A stretch of 64,000 bases of DNA from CAZRHR01 sp964578885 (GTDB lineage Bacteria > Bacteroidota > Bacteroidia > CAIKAF01). The position numbers and the translations under genes are program-made. Below are positions 1-8,338 of this stretch, one piece after another. Under the pieces are notes generated by a model, which saw only the letters and a list, made by a program, of their open reading frames with translations, was not told where the DNA came from and searched no databases. The stretch covers positions 1 to 64,000 of the forward strand of contig CAZOEO010000018.1 in the NCBI GenBank assembly GCA_964578885.1, in the 5' to 3' direction. Numbering within the stretch: position 1 is the first letter of the stretch; each line of letters opens with the position of its first letter.

Positions 1-86
1 CAAATTTCTCACCACACGAGTCGGCAATTATCCGTTTATAAACGATTAAAATCGGCTACGGAAAAGTCGATGTCAACGCCGTTTGA
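1..86 (+). pseudogene. C-terminal end of a subtilisin-like (S8) peptidase, apparently frameshifted
   Basis: The reading frame entering from the left edge (codons from position 2) reads KFLTTRVGNYPFIND and then meets TAA at 47-49. If the single T at 46/47 is ignored, the frame continues as KIGYGKVDVNAV and stops with TGA at 84-86. The joined end, with GYGKVDVNAV, matches the usual last strand and helix of subtilase catalytic domains (GxGxVdaxxAV). I read this as the last two dozen codons of an S8 peptidase carrying a one-base insertion, or a sequencing error. The alternative is that the gene simply ends at the first stop. The identification rests on a very short tail, and the catalytic residues lie outside the window. 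Confidence 0.45.
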
Positions 87-269
87 ATAGCCTCCTTTCG
101 TTCAGAATGAATCATGGATTTGATAATTACGGAATGTGCAGGCGAAAATGAAACTTTCACCAAACGGAAATACCTTAGAAGCGAAGCTCCGCATCCATTA
201 TGCAGCAAAAACATCGTGTAATACAGGTGAAGCAAGTCATAGCCAACGATTGACGGCACCGCTTTAAAC

Positions 270-1070
270 TCAACGTAAATTGGCAATCCCCTGAAGATAA
301 GCACCAAAGTGGGCGGGCGTACCATGAAACACATTCAAATCGACCTGATTACATACGCCATTTATTCTGGCCTCTTCAGTAAACTGCCAGAAAAGCCATG
401 ATTTTTCTTTGGCGATACGAGGTGCGCGGGAATTATAATGGGCCACCCAAAGCGGCATGTCGGGCAGTTCCTGATGAATGTAGTCGTGGTAAAAAGTAGC
501 TCCTGTGTACAGAATAGGCCGAAAGCCGGTAACGGCCTGAATCTCATCGCTGAATTTTCTAACCTCGGCACACAAGGCTTTGGGCGTTAATCCCCGCGCG
601 TCCTCCACATCTACAACAGGCGGCAATTGCCAATCGTTTTTTGCCTGATTAAGGGTTCTGAGAAAATGACGTGCCTGGGGAACGGCAGGCTGGTCAGCGT
701 CAAAATAATGATATGCACCTTTGGGTAAATTCACCTTTCGTGCCTCATCCCAATTATAAAAAAACTTTTGATCTAACCTGTCTAAACCCATGGTTGCACG
801 GATAAAAACAAACTGTATCCGATAACCGTCCCAGGTGAAATTTTTAAGCGCATCCCAATCAATTCGCTCCTGATAAGCACTCACATCTGCCCCAACCACA
901 GGATATCCTCCCGGAATTTTTACTCCTGCATCCGGATAATTTCCTCCTTCCTTGCACTGATAATTTTTCGGCGTTACTGTTTTCCGAAACGTAATAAAGT
1001 AAGGCCTGGCCACAAATAGCCCCACGAAACAAGCCGCCACAAAAAATCCAATGAGACGCCGCACTGACAT
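270..1070 (-). CDS. Glycoside hydrolase family 25 lysozyme (muramidase)
   Basis: 266 residues. An N-terminal hydrophobic segment (about residues 5-22) suggests a membrane anchor or uncleaved signal. The GH25 barrel follows: VVGADVSAYQERIDWDAL (first strand with the family Asp), FVFIRATMG, KGAYHYFDAD, PPVVDVEDARG (the acidic DxE pair on strand 4), RPILYTGATFY and LFWQFTEEA. Proteins of this family cleave the beta-1,4 bond between N-acetylmuramic acid and N-acetylglucosamine in peptidoglycan, here presumably in the periplasm. The ATG at 1068-1070 overlaps the stop of the upstream membrane-protein gene (TAATG), so translation is probably coupled to it and, through it, to frr. Family assignment is firm; the substrate in vivo (own cell wall or prey) is unknown. 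Confidence 0.9.
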   Translation of the reverse strand: MSVRRLIGFFVAACFVGLFVARPYFITFRKTVTPKNYQCKEGGNYPDAGVKIPGGYPVVGADVSAYQERIDWDALKNFTWDGYRIQFVFIRATMGLDRLDQKFFYNWDEARKVNLPKGAYHYFDADQPAVPQARHFLRTLNQAKNDWQLPPVVDVEDARGLTPKALCAEVRKFSDEIQAVTGFRPILYTGATFYHDYIHQELPDMPLWVAHYNSRAPRIAKEKSWLFWQFTEEARINGVCNQVDLNVFHGTPAHFGAYLQGIANLR

Positions 1071-1414
1071 TAGTCACGGGAATTTCCATAGGCCATCCAC
1101 AAAATGCCGGCAATGGCTGGCCATAGATAACCCATGGGAAGCTGATCGGCCAGATTAGGCATTGGCCTCAACATTAGCACCATAGAAGAAAGTGTCACTC
1201 CTCCACCTAATAGTATGGTCACCCAGTGACTTTTCATAAAACCGGCTAAAATCGCTAAGGCACTTGCTCCCATTAAGCCATATAACGCCAGTTCCCGCGG
1301 AGAATACGGTGGGTAAAAGTCAATAAACGGCCAGTGGAAGGCCAGGACATAGAAAAAGGGACTGATGCGAATCAGCCAGTACGCTACAGGTTTTAAAAAG
1401 CCAAAGGGTTTCAC
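1070..1414 (-). CDS. Small four-helix membrane protein, unknown function
   Basis: 114 residues, very hydrophobic, with four likely transmembrane segments (about residues 15-30, 40-60, 63-82 and 92-110). No motif that I recognise. The start is GTG (1412-1414), only three bases beyond the stop of frr, and the stop overlaps the start of the GH25 lysozyme gene. It is therefore most likely the middle gene of a frr / membrane protein / lysozyme transcript. Tight packing on both sides makes it a real gene, but function cannot be inferred. Confidence 0.75.
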   Translation of the reverse strand: MKPFGFLKPVAYWLIRISPFFYVLAFHWPFIDFYPPYSPRELALYGLMGASALAILAGFMKSHWVTILLGGGVTLSSMVLMLRPMPNLADQLPMGYLWPAIAGILWMAYGNSRD

Positions 1415-1417
1415 CGA

Positions 1418-1975
1418 CTATACGGTTAAAATTTCCTTTTCTTTTCTGGCCACGTGAGCGTCTATTTTAGCAATGTAATCGTTGGTTAAGTTTTGAATCA
1501 CAGCTTCGGTGGCCTTGGCTTCATCTTCAGGCAAACCATCTTTCTGCGCCTTTTTCACCATTTCATTGGCATCTCTCCGGGCGTTCCGAATACTCACTTT
1601 GGAGTCTTCCCCCTGATTCTTCGCCATTTTTACCATTTCCTTTCTTCGCTCTTCAGTAAGCGGCGGAACGGAAATCCGAATCATCTCACCATCATTCTGC
1701 GGATTCAGTCCCAAATTAGAATTGATGATGGCACGTTCCACATCCTGTAATTTGTTTTTTTCCCATGGCTGAATCACCAGCGTGCGCGCATCCGGTGTGG
1801 TTACATTTGCAATTTGGTTCAATGGCACCATAGACCCATAGTATTCTACCATGACGCTATCTACCATGGCAGGATTTGCTTTACCTGTTCTAATTTTGAG
1901 TAACTCCGCTTCCAGATGAACAATAGCTTTGTCCATCAATTGTTTGGCGTGTTCTATGGCTGCTGCTGATTCCAT
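1418..1975 (-). CDS. frr: Ribosome recycling factor
   Basis: 185 residues from ATG 1975. The open frame extends 35 codons further upstream, but the protein beginning MESAAAIEHAKQLMDKAI matches the family's usual length and N-terminus, and the extension would cross the probable promoter. It contains the RRF helical core (HLEAELLKIRTGKANPAMVD), the beta domain (VEYYGSMVPLNQIANV, PDARTLVIQPWEK) and the conserved GEMIRISVPPLTEERRKEMVK, then a KVSIRNARRDANE helix. With EF-G it splits post-termination ribosomes. It is the first gene of a leftward group of three. pyrH, a common partner of frr, is not adjacent. Confidence 0.97.
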   Translation of the reverse strand: MESAAAIEHAKQLMDKAIVHLEAELLKIRTGKANPAMVDSVMVEYYGSMVPLNQIANVTTPDARTLVIQPWEKNKLQDVERAIINSNLGLNPQNDGEMIRISVPPLTEERRKEMVKMAKNQGEDSKVSIRNARRDANEMVKKAQKDGLPEDEAKATEAVIQNLTNDYIAKIDAHVARKEKEILTV

Positions 1976-1995
1976 GACGTATGACGTTAATGCTG

Positions 1996-2003
1996 CGAAT
2001 TTA
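1996..2003 (-). promoter_or_regulatory. Candidate -7 box for frr
   Basis: On the minus strand this reads TAAATTCG, one mismatch from the Bacteroidota -7 consensus TAnnTTTG, about 20 bases before the chosen frr ATG. No good TTTG -33 element was found at the usual 19-base spacing. Weak, but it supports the short frr start. Confidence 0.3.
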
Positions 2004-2009
2004 ATATTT

Positions 2010-2219
2010 TCAAGCATTGGCTGTATCCGAATTACGGCATTGCTCTTCTGGTCGCGCACCGCATAACCCACATGCCGCACCTTCTTTATTCAAAAATGGA
2101 CTTTGGCTGGCACAAGTACCCGAGAATTTTCCATTCTTTTTCACAAGCAATTTAATGGCTATTCCGGCAAATGCCAGACCCAACAAGCCAATTACTAAAA
2201 ATAACAGCGTCCAGTTCAT
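2010..2219 (-). CDS. Small membrane protein with cysteine-rich tail
   Basis: 69 residues: one N-terminal transmembrane helix (LLFLVIGLLGLAFAGIAIKLLV) followed by FSGTCASQSPFLNKEG and CGLCGARPEEQC. I recognise this layout (helix, Lys/Gly turn, GTCASQ, CxxCG, PxxQC) as a small 'membrane or secreted protein' family found widely in Bacteroidota; its function is not established. The four cysteines suggest a metal site or disulfides. The gene is divergent from mazG and lies upstream of the frr promoter. Confidence 0.8.
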   Translation of the reverse strand: MNWTLLFLVIGLLGLAFAGIAIKLLVKKNGKFSGTCASQSPFLNKEGAACGLCGARPEEQCRNSDTANA

Positions 2220-2262
2220 TGGTTCTTTTCAAAAAGGTGAAACATGGCCTACGGCAAATCGG

Positions 2263-2270
2263 TATCTTTG
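2263..2270 (+). promoter_or_regulatory. Candidate -7 box for mazG
   Basis: TATCTTTG is an exact match to TAnnTTTG, 30 bases before the ATG at 2301. It lies inside the open frame upstream of that ATG, which argues that the longer reading frame is not translated. Confidence 0.5.
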
Positions 2271-2300
2271 AGGCTCCAAATGTACATTTTTACCACGAGC

Positions 2301-3071
2301 ATGCACGCATCTTTACAAGCCTTTCAACGTCTTTTAACCATCATGGATGATTTAAGGGAAAAATGTCCCTGGGACCGGGAACAAACCCTGGAAAGTTTGC
2401 GCACCCTGTCCATCGAAGAAATGTATGAGCTTTCTGAAGCCATCATGGAAGAAAATCCGGATGAAATCAAAAAAGAACTGGGCGACCTCTTTCTTCATTT
2501 GGTTTTTTATGCCAAAATCGCACAAGAAAAAGGTTGGTTCGATGTAGCCGGCGTACTTGAAGGCATTTGTGACAAACTGGTACAACGCCATCCGCATATT
2601 TATGGTGAAGTAACGGTGGAATCTGCCGCTCAGGTTAAACAAAACTGGGAAGCCATTAAATTGAAAAACGGAAGCAAAGGCGTACTTTCTGGCGTGCCAA
2701 AACACTTGCCCGCACTGGTAAAAGCCTACAGAATGCAGGAAAAAGCGGCGGGAGTGCATTTCGACTGGCCGGATGCAAAAGGAGCAAAGGAAAAATTACT
2801 GGAAGAACTGGCCGAACTGGAAGAAGCCGCGCAAACCACAGACCGTCAACATCAACTGGAGGAAGCTGGAGACTTGCTTTTCTCCGCCGTAAACTATTGC
2901 AGAAAACTCGGTCTGAATGCAGAAGATGCTTTGGAAATAGCCAATCGTAAATTTCAGCGCAGATTTCAGGACATGGAACAGGCCATTTCACAGGCGGGTT
3001 TAGACATTACCCTTCTGGATTTGGATACGTTGGAAACTTTTTACCAACAGGCCAAAGCAAAAGAGGTCTGA
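2301..3071 (+). CDS. mazG: Nucleoside triphosphate pyrophosphohydrolase MazG
   Basis: 256 residues from ATG 2301 (the frame is open further upstream, but the family begins near MHASLQAFQRLLTIMDDLR). Two MazG repeats are visible: CPWDREQTLESLRTLSIEE with EMYELSEAI and KKELGDLFLHLVFYAKIA (the metal-binding ExxE and ELGD/LxD pairs), then a second repeat with EELAELEEA and EEAGDLLFSAVNYCR. The enzyme hydrolyses NTPs or dNTPs to the monophosphate plus pyrophosphate and cleans up aberrant nucleotides. It is followed after one base by the flavoprotein gene, suggesting co-transcription. Confidence 0.95.
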   Translation: MHASLQAFQRLLTIMDDLREKCPWDREQTLESLRTLSIEEMYELSEAIMEENPDEIKKELGDLFLHLVFYAKIAQEKGWFDVAGVLEGICDKLVQRHPHIYGEVTVESAAQVKQNWEAIKLKNGSKGVLSGVPKHLPALVKAYRMQEKAAGVHFDWPDAKGAKEKLLEELAELEEAAQTTDRQHQLEEAGDLLFSAVNYCRKLGLNAEDALEIANRKFQRRFQDMEQAISQAGLDITLLDLDTLETFYQQAKAKEV

Positions 3072-3072
3072 T

Positions 3073-4296
3073 ATGTCTATCGTTCGGACGGATGTATTGA
3101 TTTTGGGAGCAGGTCCGGCAGGAACCACGGCGGCCATTCATCTTGCAGAAAAAGGTTATCACGTTACGCTGATAGATCAGCATCTTTTTCCTCGTGATAA
3201 AATTTGCGGAGATGCATTGAGCGGCAATACGACCTACGAAATTTCAAAACTACCGGAGCGTGCGCAGACTCCCTTTCATCAGTTGCCGAGAGCACTTCCG
3301 GCAGGAGGTATTCGTTTCGTAGCTCCGAACGGCATTCCTTTGGATATACCACTCGCCATCGCACGTCCTGGCTTTTCGTCCGCCGGATTTGTGGTTTCGC
3401 GCTGGGATTTCGATTATTATCTCTGGCAACAAGCGGTGGAAAGTCCGAATGTAGATTTTGTGCAGGCCCGGGCTGAATCTATTTCTGTTTCGGCAGACGA
3501 AGTCACCATCTCCTGCGGGACCACGATATTCAAAGCCGCTTTCCTTCTGGCTGGAGACGGAGATAAATCTCTTGTAAGAAGAACCTTATGGCCAAAATCC
3601 ATTCATCGGCGACATCATAGTGCAGGTTTAAGGCAATATTGGACAGGCGTTCAGGGATTTCCGGAAGGCGCATTTATTGAGTTACACTTTTTACCTGAAC
3701 TTTTACCCGGATATTTTTGGATTTTTCCCATGACCGAAGGCCGCGCCAATGTGGGTTTAGGGGTACGTTCAGATGTGGTTTCTGCACAAAAAATGGATTT
3801 GAAAAAGCATTTGAAAAATATCATTGGGCATCATCCGGCCATTGCAGAAAGATTTTCAGGTGCGGAGGCGTCGGAAAGTATACGGGGCGCCGGATTGCCA
3901 CTCGGTTCCAAATGGAGAGAATTGATTCATCATCGGGTGCTGATGATGGGCGATGCAGCAGGACTGGTCGATCCGTTTTCCGGAGAGGGTATCGGACAGG
4001 CCATGACAAGTGGTCGACTGGCCGCACAAACCGTTCTTCACGGACTAAAAACAGGAAAAGGAAGCGTTCGGGATTTACAGGGATATTCTCAACAATTGCA
4101 ACGCACCTTAGGCGGAGAGCTGCGCGTAAGCACTTATCTGCAATGGATGCTCCGCTTCCCCGGATTGTTCAATCAGGTGGCCTTGAAAGCACAAAACCGC
4201 CCATGGCTTCGTGACGAAATTTGCGACATGCTACATCATCCATCACAAAGAAAACGGCTGTTATGGCCGGGTTTCTGGTGGAAATGGGTGCGCTAA
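3073..4296 (+). CDS. Geranylgeranyl-reductase-family FAD-dependent oxidoreductase
   Basis: 407 residues. An N-terminal Rossmann fold for FAD (VLILGAGPAGTTAAIHLAEKG), the motif PRDKICGDALSG near residue 45 typical of this family, LLAGDGDKSLVRR, and the second FAD motif MMGDAAGLVDPFSGEGIGQA near residue 295. Related enzymes reduce isoprenoid double bonds in lipids or quinones; the substrate here is unknown. There is no signal peptide. The ATG lies one base after the mazG stop, so the two are probably co-transcribed. Confidence 0.85.
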   Translation: MSIVRTDVLILGAGPAGTTAAIHLAEKGYHVTLIDQHLFPRDKICGDALSGNTTYEISKLPERAQTPFHQLPRALPAGGIRFVAPNGIPLDIPLAIARPGFSSAGFVVSRWDFDYYLWQQAVESPNVDFVQARAESISVSADEVTISCGTTIFKAAFLLAGDGDKSLVRRTLWPKSIHRRHHSAGLRQYWTGVQGFPEGAFIELHFLPELLPGYFWIFPMTEGRANVGLGVRSDVVSAQKMDLKKHLKNIIGHHPAIAERFSGAEASESIRGAGLPLGSKWRELIHHRVLMMGDAAGLVDPFSGEGIGQAMTSGRLAAQTVLHGLKTGKGSVRDLQGYSQQLQRTLGGELRVSTYLQWMLRFPGLFNQVALKAQNRPWLRDEICDMLHHPSQRKRLLWPGFWWKWVR

Positions 4297-4350
4297 CAGA
4301 CTTTTTTAAAAAAGAAAGGAATATCCAAAAGAAAAAAAAGCAAAAAAAAG

Positions 4351-4381
4351 TTTGTTAACCGGTTGAATATCCTTTAACTTG
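4351..4381 (+). promoter_or_regulatory. Candidate promoter of the RRM protein gene
   Basis: TTTG at 4351-4354 followed after 20 bases by TAACTTG (4375-4381), close to the Bacteroidota TTTG-N19-TAnnTTTG arrangement. Transcription would start near 4388, giving an untranslated leader of roughly 100 bases before the ATG at 4493. That is long for this genome. Confidence 0.4.
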
Positions 4382-4492
4382 GTGTATCATTGTACAGCGA
4401 TTCTCTTCTCGAAAGAAACTAGGTATCAGGAAAGCTTCTGCATCATCTATTGAAAACCGGGCTGACGTCGCCTAATTTATTTTTTTTTATTC

Positions 4493-4888
4493 ATGAACAT
4501 TTTCATTGCCAAGCTGAGTGGTCGCACCACCAGCGAAGACCTCCAGGAAGCTTTCGAACAGTACGGTGAGGTAACATCTGCCAAAGTTATTATGGATCGG
4601 GAAACCGGAAGATCCAAGTGTTTTGGTTTCGTAGAAATGGCCAACGACGACGAGGCCCGTTCCGCTATTGAAGCGCTGGACAACGCTCAATTCCACGAAA
4701 GTACTATCGTGGTAAAAGAAGCTCGTCCTCGTGAAGAACGCGCTCCCCGCTCATTCGGCGGTGGCGGCGGCGGCGGCGGTTTCCGTCCTCGTAGCCCACA
4801 AGGCCCTCGTTCAGGTGGCGGAGGTTTCCGTCCACGTGAAGAGCGAGGTGGCTATGGTGACCGGAACTATTCTTCTGATCGCTATTAA
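4493..4888 (+). CDS. RRM-type RNA-binding protein with glycine/arginine-rich tail
   Basis: 131 residues. A single RNA recognition motif spans residues 1-80: RNP-2 is IFIAKLSG at the extreme N-terminus, RNP-1 is KCFGFVEM near residue 43, with the linking VIMDRETGRSK. The last 50 residues are an RGG-like tail of Gly, Arg and Pro with SFGG(G)n and two near-copies of GGGGFRPRE. Such small proteins bind single-stranded RNA and resemble cyanobacterial and Bacteroidota cold-induced RRM proteins. The leader is long and AT-rich, and a strong terminator follows, so it is transcribed alone. Confidence 0.92.
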   Translation: MNIFIAKLSGRTTSEDLQEAFEQYGEVTSAKVIMDRETGRSKCFGFVEMANDDEARSAIEALDNAQFHESTIVVKEARPREERAPRSFGGGGGGGGFRPRSPQGPRSGGGGFRPREERGGYGDRNYSSDRY

Positions 4889-4916
4889 TCGACTTCGCGC
4901 ACACGCGCATAGCGAA

Positions 4917-4946
4917 GGGGATAACCAATGGTTGTCCCCTTTTTTT
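4917..4946 (+). terminator. Rho-independent terminator of the RRM gene
   Basis: Inverted repeat GGGGATAACC / GGTTGTCCCC around the loop AAT (one U-G pair), followed by seven T at 4940-4946. It lies 28 bases after the stop codon. Confidence 0.9.
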
Positions 4947-5035
4947 GTGAAAGTAAATCACCTTTCACCAAGTCTCATCCAAATAAAATGAATCTGTTTT
5001 AGCCACTTAAAGACTATTGCCTCGCCAAAAACACC

Positions 5036-5776
5036 TTATGCCAGCGGACGCTTCACGCGTAATTCGAAGTTTTTTCCCAAATACACCCTTCGTACTTCTT
5101 CATCTGCAGCCAACTCCTCTGCCGTGCCCGCTTTTAAAATTTTACCTTCAAACAATAAATAAGCGCGATCGGTAATAGATAAGGTCTCGTTTACATTGTG
5201 ATCGGTAATCAAAATGCCAATATTCCTGTTTTTCAACGAGGCCACAATGCCCTGAATATCTTCTACGGCAATGGGATCCACACCGGCAAATGGTTCATCC
5301 AGCAAAATAAAGGCTGGATCCGTCGCCAATGCCCTGGCAATCTCGGTTCGCCGGCGCTCGCCACCAGACAACAAATCACCACGATTTTTTCGGACTTTCT
5401 GCAACCCAAACTCCTGAATCAGAGTTTCACATTTCTCGCGCATCTCCTCCCTACTCAAATCCCGATGCTCCAATACCGCCATTAAATTGTCTTCCACACT
5501 CAATTTGCGAAAAACAGAAGGCTCCTGCGGCAAATAACCAATGCCCATCCTTGCCCTTTGATACATGGGCATGGAGGTAATGTCTTTATCACCAAGATAA
5601 ATATGTCCCTCATTGGGCCGAATCATTCCTGTCACCATGTAAAACGTGGTGGTCTTCCCAGCCCCATTGGGCCCAAGCAATCCTACAATTTCTCCTCGAT
5701 TTACTTCTACACTCACACGATTCACAACCGTGCGACGCTTATAGCGCTTGATGAGGGATTCCGCACGCAGCTTCAT
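5036..5776 (-). CDS. lptB: LPS export ABC transporter ATP-binding protein LptB
   Basis: 246 residues with all ABC ATPase motifs: Walker A GPNGAGKTTTFYMVTG, Q-loop GYLPQEPSVFRKLSVEDN (the PQEPSVFRKL sequence is characteristic of LptB), signature LLSGGERRRTEIARAL, Walker B FILLDEPFAGVDPIAV, and the H-loop ILITDHNV. It powers extraction of lipopolysaccharide from the inner membrane together with LptF, LptG and LptC, none of which is adjacent. It lies three bases downstream of the DUF5686 gene and ends a probable AhpD-like / DUF5686 / lptB transcript. Confidence 0.97.
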   Translation of the reverse strand: MKLRAESLIKRYKRRTVVNRVSVEVNRGEIVGLLGPNGAGKTTTFYMVTGMIRPNEGHIYLGDKDITSMPMYQRARMGIGYLPQEPSVFRKLSVEDNLMAVLEHRDLSREEMREKCETLIQEFGLQKVRKNRGDLLSGGERRRTEIARALATDPAFILLDEPFAGVDPIAVEDIQGIVASLKNRNIGILITDHNVNETLSITDRAYLLFEGKILKAGTAEELAADEEVRRVYLGKNFELRVKRPLA

Positions 5777-5779
5777 GTG

Positions 5780-8338
5780 TTAAATTTTTACACTTAAGCC
5801 CCCCACAATTCCCCAACGTGGCGATTCCGGATAAAACTCGTTGCCCGGATCCAGCGGATTCGCACCGCGCTGATGCGTTAAACGCCACACAAAGTCGATA
5901 CGCAACACATTAAAAATATTCTCAATCCCTGCATGCACTTCCACATAAGGCATGGTTTCTCCTGTTCTTTGATCACGTAATTCGTAAGTACCCTGAGGCA
6001 AGGCCATATATGCCTTATTCGCATCTGAAATAGAGCCAACCAGCATCTTGGCACCAATCACCTCACGCCATTTCAACTTACGGATACCTGGAATTTTATT
6101 GAAAAATAATCCATCAAAGAAATGCTCCACCCGAACCGAGGTGTACTGGTCGGAAACGAATTCAAAATAGTTCATCAGGTTAAACCCAAACATGTCATAC
6201 ATGTAAGTGTCATTTCCCAAGTGGATTTCCATTAAAGGATAAGGAATGGTACCCCAAATCTTTCCTGCCTGAATTTCCCAATCCGTATAACCCAAAGGCT
6301 TAATACGCGTCCGGTCAGCAATGGAACAACGCACTGCATGGTATTCATAATTGCTTCCCAGCACGCCTTTCATACCATAGGTGTACTCCAATTTAATGGC
6401 CGGATATTCCCCGCGAATTGCTCTTCTTTTTACCCGTCCACGAAGCCACTGCTGACCATAAGCCAGTGTTGTTTCTAGCTTAATTTCAGAACGGGTGAAA
6501 TGCGGAAGGTAATTGACAATTTCGCCATTTTGGTCGAGCTCACCGAAACGTAAAAAAGGAGAATCATATACTCGCATCCAGTTGAGCGTAAGCTTCGAAT
6601 TAAGACCGGTAAACCAATCGTGCTCATAAAAGGTCTGTACATCATCAATAAAGCTGATGTCCGTAAGCACCCTTCTGCGCAAAAAGGTTCCAATAAAGTT
6701 GTCTGGACGCCACTGGTTTCTCGATAGCCCCAATTGCTCGTAATCCTGGCGAATTCGCCACCCAAACATCCGCCAGGGGTTTTTGTCTTTGTTGAAATGA
6801 TACACACCGGAGCAATCCCATTTAAACCGTTCGTCACGCGTACCGTAAGTCACGTGGGCTTCTACAAAAAATCTGCGGCTGATAGAATCGGAAGTTCGTC
6901 CCCCAACTTTAATCCGATGACCCTCAATTTCATTCATAGACCAGGTCTCATACAAAGGACCATAACCGAAGTAACCGAAATTCCAATATCCGGAGCTGAC
7001 CAAATCGCCAATTTTATAAATAAACTGGAACGTCGGATTCTTTTTAACCTTGGTCACCGCAGAATCAATCTTCATTTCTGTGGAAGTTAATTCGATGGGC
7101 CGCAATGTATCCCAGGTAAATTTAGACACTCGCGCACCATCGATGATGTCTACTTCGGCCCCGGGTTTCGGAAAAAGTGCAGAGGAAGGTTGGTTAAACA
7201 CATGATTGGAATGAACGCGGGTACGATGAATCAACACCCTGTATTTGTCGTTTTTCTTGGCCAGATTCATGGAGAAATCCACAAAATCTTTTGGATTAAA
7301 GTCCATCCAGGCTTCATCGTAAGTGAGCACCCAAACCCCATCGGGACGTCTGGAAAATTTGGCATCAATCTCGAAACTTGATACAAAATTGATATTGGCT
7401 TCAGGGTTCATTTTCAACCGAAACCGTGTGACAGCCCAGGTAGTGTCGTGCACGTACATCTCTCCTGAATACACCATTTCTTTCGGCAAACCGCCTTTGG
7501 GACCAAAGGTGATTCGAAACTGACGCATGTTATCTATGTAAAGCGTGTCCGTCAGTTCATAGGCATAATATCCAACGGCAGGATTCAGCGGTCCAACAAA
7601 GGTTTTACCCAGAATCAACTGGTTATCGTCATAAAAATTAAAATCCTGAAATGTCCCCAAAAACTGAGCAAAGTTGTCGTTCTCCACACCCGTCATGGCA
7701 AACTTGTGAATCACTTCCCGCTTGGTGGCACCTCGCTTTTTATAGATTTTAGACATCATCTCGGAGAGAAGGAAAGGATAATACTTCGTAGTATCGCCAG
7801 GGTATCTTCCTACATAAGCTAAATCGAAAATAGGGCGGAACGCGCGAGTCACTTTCCCATTGACAAATTTCTCCGGCAGATTATATGCATCGAACTGTGA
7901 TTTGGTATAGACATCTGACTCCACCGATTCAAATCGGAAAGGATCGTTCTCTCTACGGTATTTTTTCACAGAATCAATTACTTCCAAGGCGGGCCGTCTT
8001 TTCCGATATACCACCTGAACTTCATTTAAAACCAATCCGGGTTGTAATGTAAGGCGCACATTATTAACGACTCCGGGACGAATATTTAAAGTAGTGTCCT
8101 GATAACCGAGAAAACGAATATGTAATTTGGTTGGCTTCTGATCCGTTTTAAGCTCAAAACGACCCTCGAAATCAGTCACGGTTCCTATGGAAGTTCCACC
8201 GAAATACACATTGACTCCGGGCATGGGTGTATTCCTTTTCTCTTTAGGATCGCCGTCAAATATCACGCCTTTCACCACAGTGACCTGTGCATGAAGAGAT
8301 GCGCCTATAAAAAATAAGAAAAAGAGAAGCCTCACCAT
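5780..8338 (-). CDS. DUF5686 outer-membrane protein with carboxypeptidase-regulatory-like domain
   Basis: 852 residues. A signal peptide (residues 1-18, ending HAQ) is followed by a carboxypeptidase-regulatory-like beta-sandwich (about residues 20-105: PMPGVNVYFGGTSIGTVTDFEGRFEL, FLGYQDTTLNI) and then the DUF5686 region. The N-terminal sandwich resembles that of SusC/TonB receptors, but there is no plug, and the C-terminal half is rich in alternating aromatic strands consistent with an outer-membrane barrel. Function is unknown. The start overlaps the stop of the AhpD-like gene (TAATG), and lptB follows after three bases, so a link to the outer envelope is plausible. Confidence 0.85.
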   Translation of the reverse strand: MVRLLFFLFFIGASLHAQVTVVKGVIFDGDPKEKRNTPMPGVNVYFGGTSIGTVTDFEGRFELKTDQKPTKLHIRFLGYQDTTLNIRPGVVNNVRLTLQPGLVLNEVQVVYRKRRPALEVIDSVKKYRRENDPFRFESVESDVYTKSQFDAYNLPEKFVNGKVTRAFRPIFDLAYVGRYPGDTTKYYPFLLSEMMSKIYKKRGATKREVIHKFAMTGVENDNFAQFLGTFQDFNFYDDNQLILGKTFVGPLNPAVGYYAYELTDTLYIDNMRQFRITFGPKGGLPKEMVYSGEMYVHDTTWAVTRFRLKMNPEANINFVSSFEIDAKFSRRPDGVWVLTYDEAWMDFNPKDFVDFSMNLAKKNDKYRVLIHRTRVHSNHVFNQPSSALFPKPGAEVDIIDGARVSKFTWDTLRPIELTSTEMKIDSAVTKVKKNPTFQFIYKIGDLVSSGYWNFGYFGYGPLYETWSMNEIEGHRIKVGGRTSDSISRRFFVEAHVTYGTRDERFKWDCSGVYHFNKDKNPWRMFGWRIRQDYEQLGLSRNQWRPDNFIGTFLRRRVLTDISFIDDVQTFYEHDWFTGLNSKLTLNWMRVYDSPFLRFGELDQNGEIVNYLPHFTRSEIKLETTLAYGQQWLRGRVKRRAIRGEYPAIKLEYTYGMKGVLGSNYEYHAVRCSIADRTRIKPLGYTDWEIQAGKIWGTIPYPLMEIHLGNDTYMYDMFGFNLMNYFEFVSDQYTSVRVEHFFDGLFFNKIPGIRKLKWREVIGAKMLVGSISDANKAYMALPQGTYELRDQRTGETMPYVEVHAGIENIFNVLRIDFVWRLTHQRGANPLDPGNEFYPESPRWGIVGGLSVKI

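Noticed and set aside
56..334. 92-residue leftward open frame overlapping the GH25 gene end
   Set aside because: It overlaps the lysozyme gene in another frame and has no recognisable features.
1976..2080. N-terminal extension of ribosome recycling factor by 35 residues
   Set aside because: It exceeds the normal family length, crosses a probable promoter and overlaps the upstream small gene; ATG 1975 gives the standard 185-residue protein.
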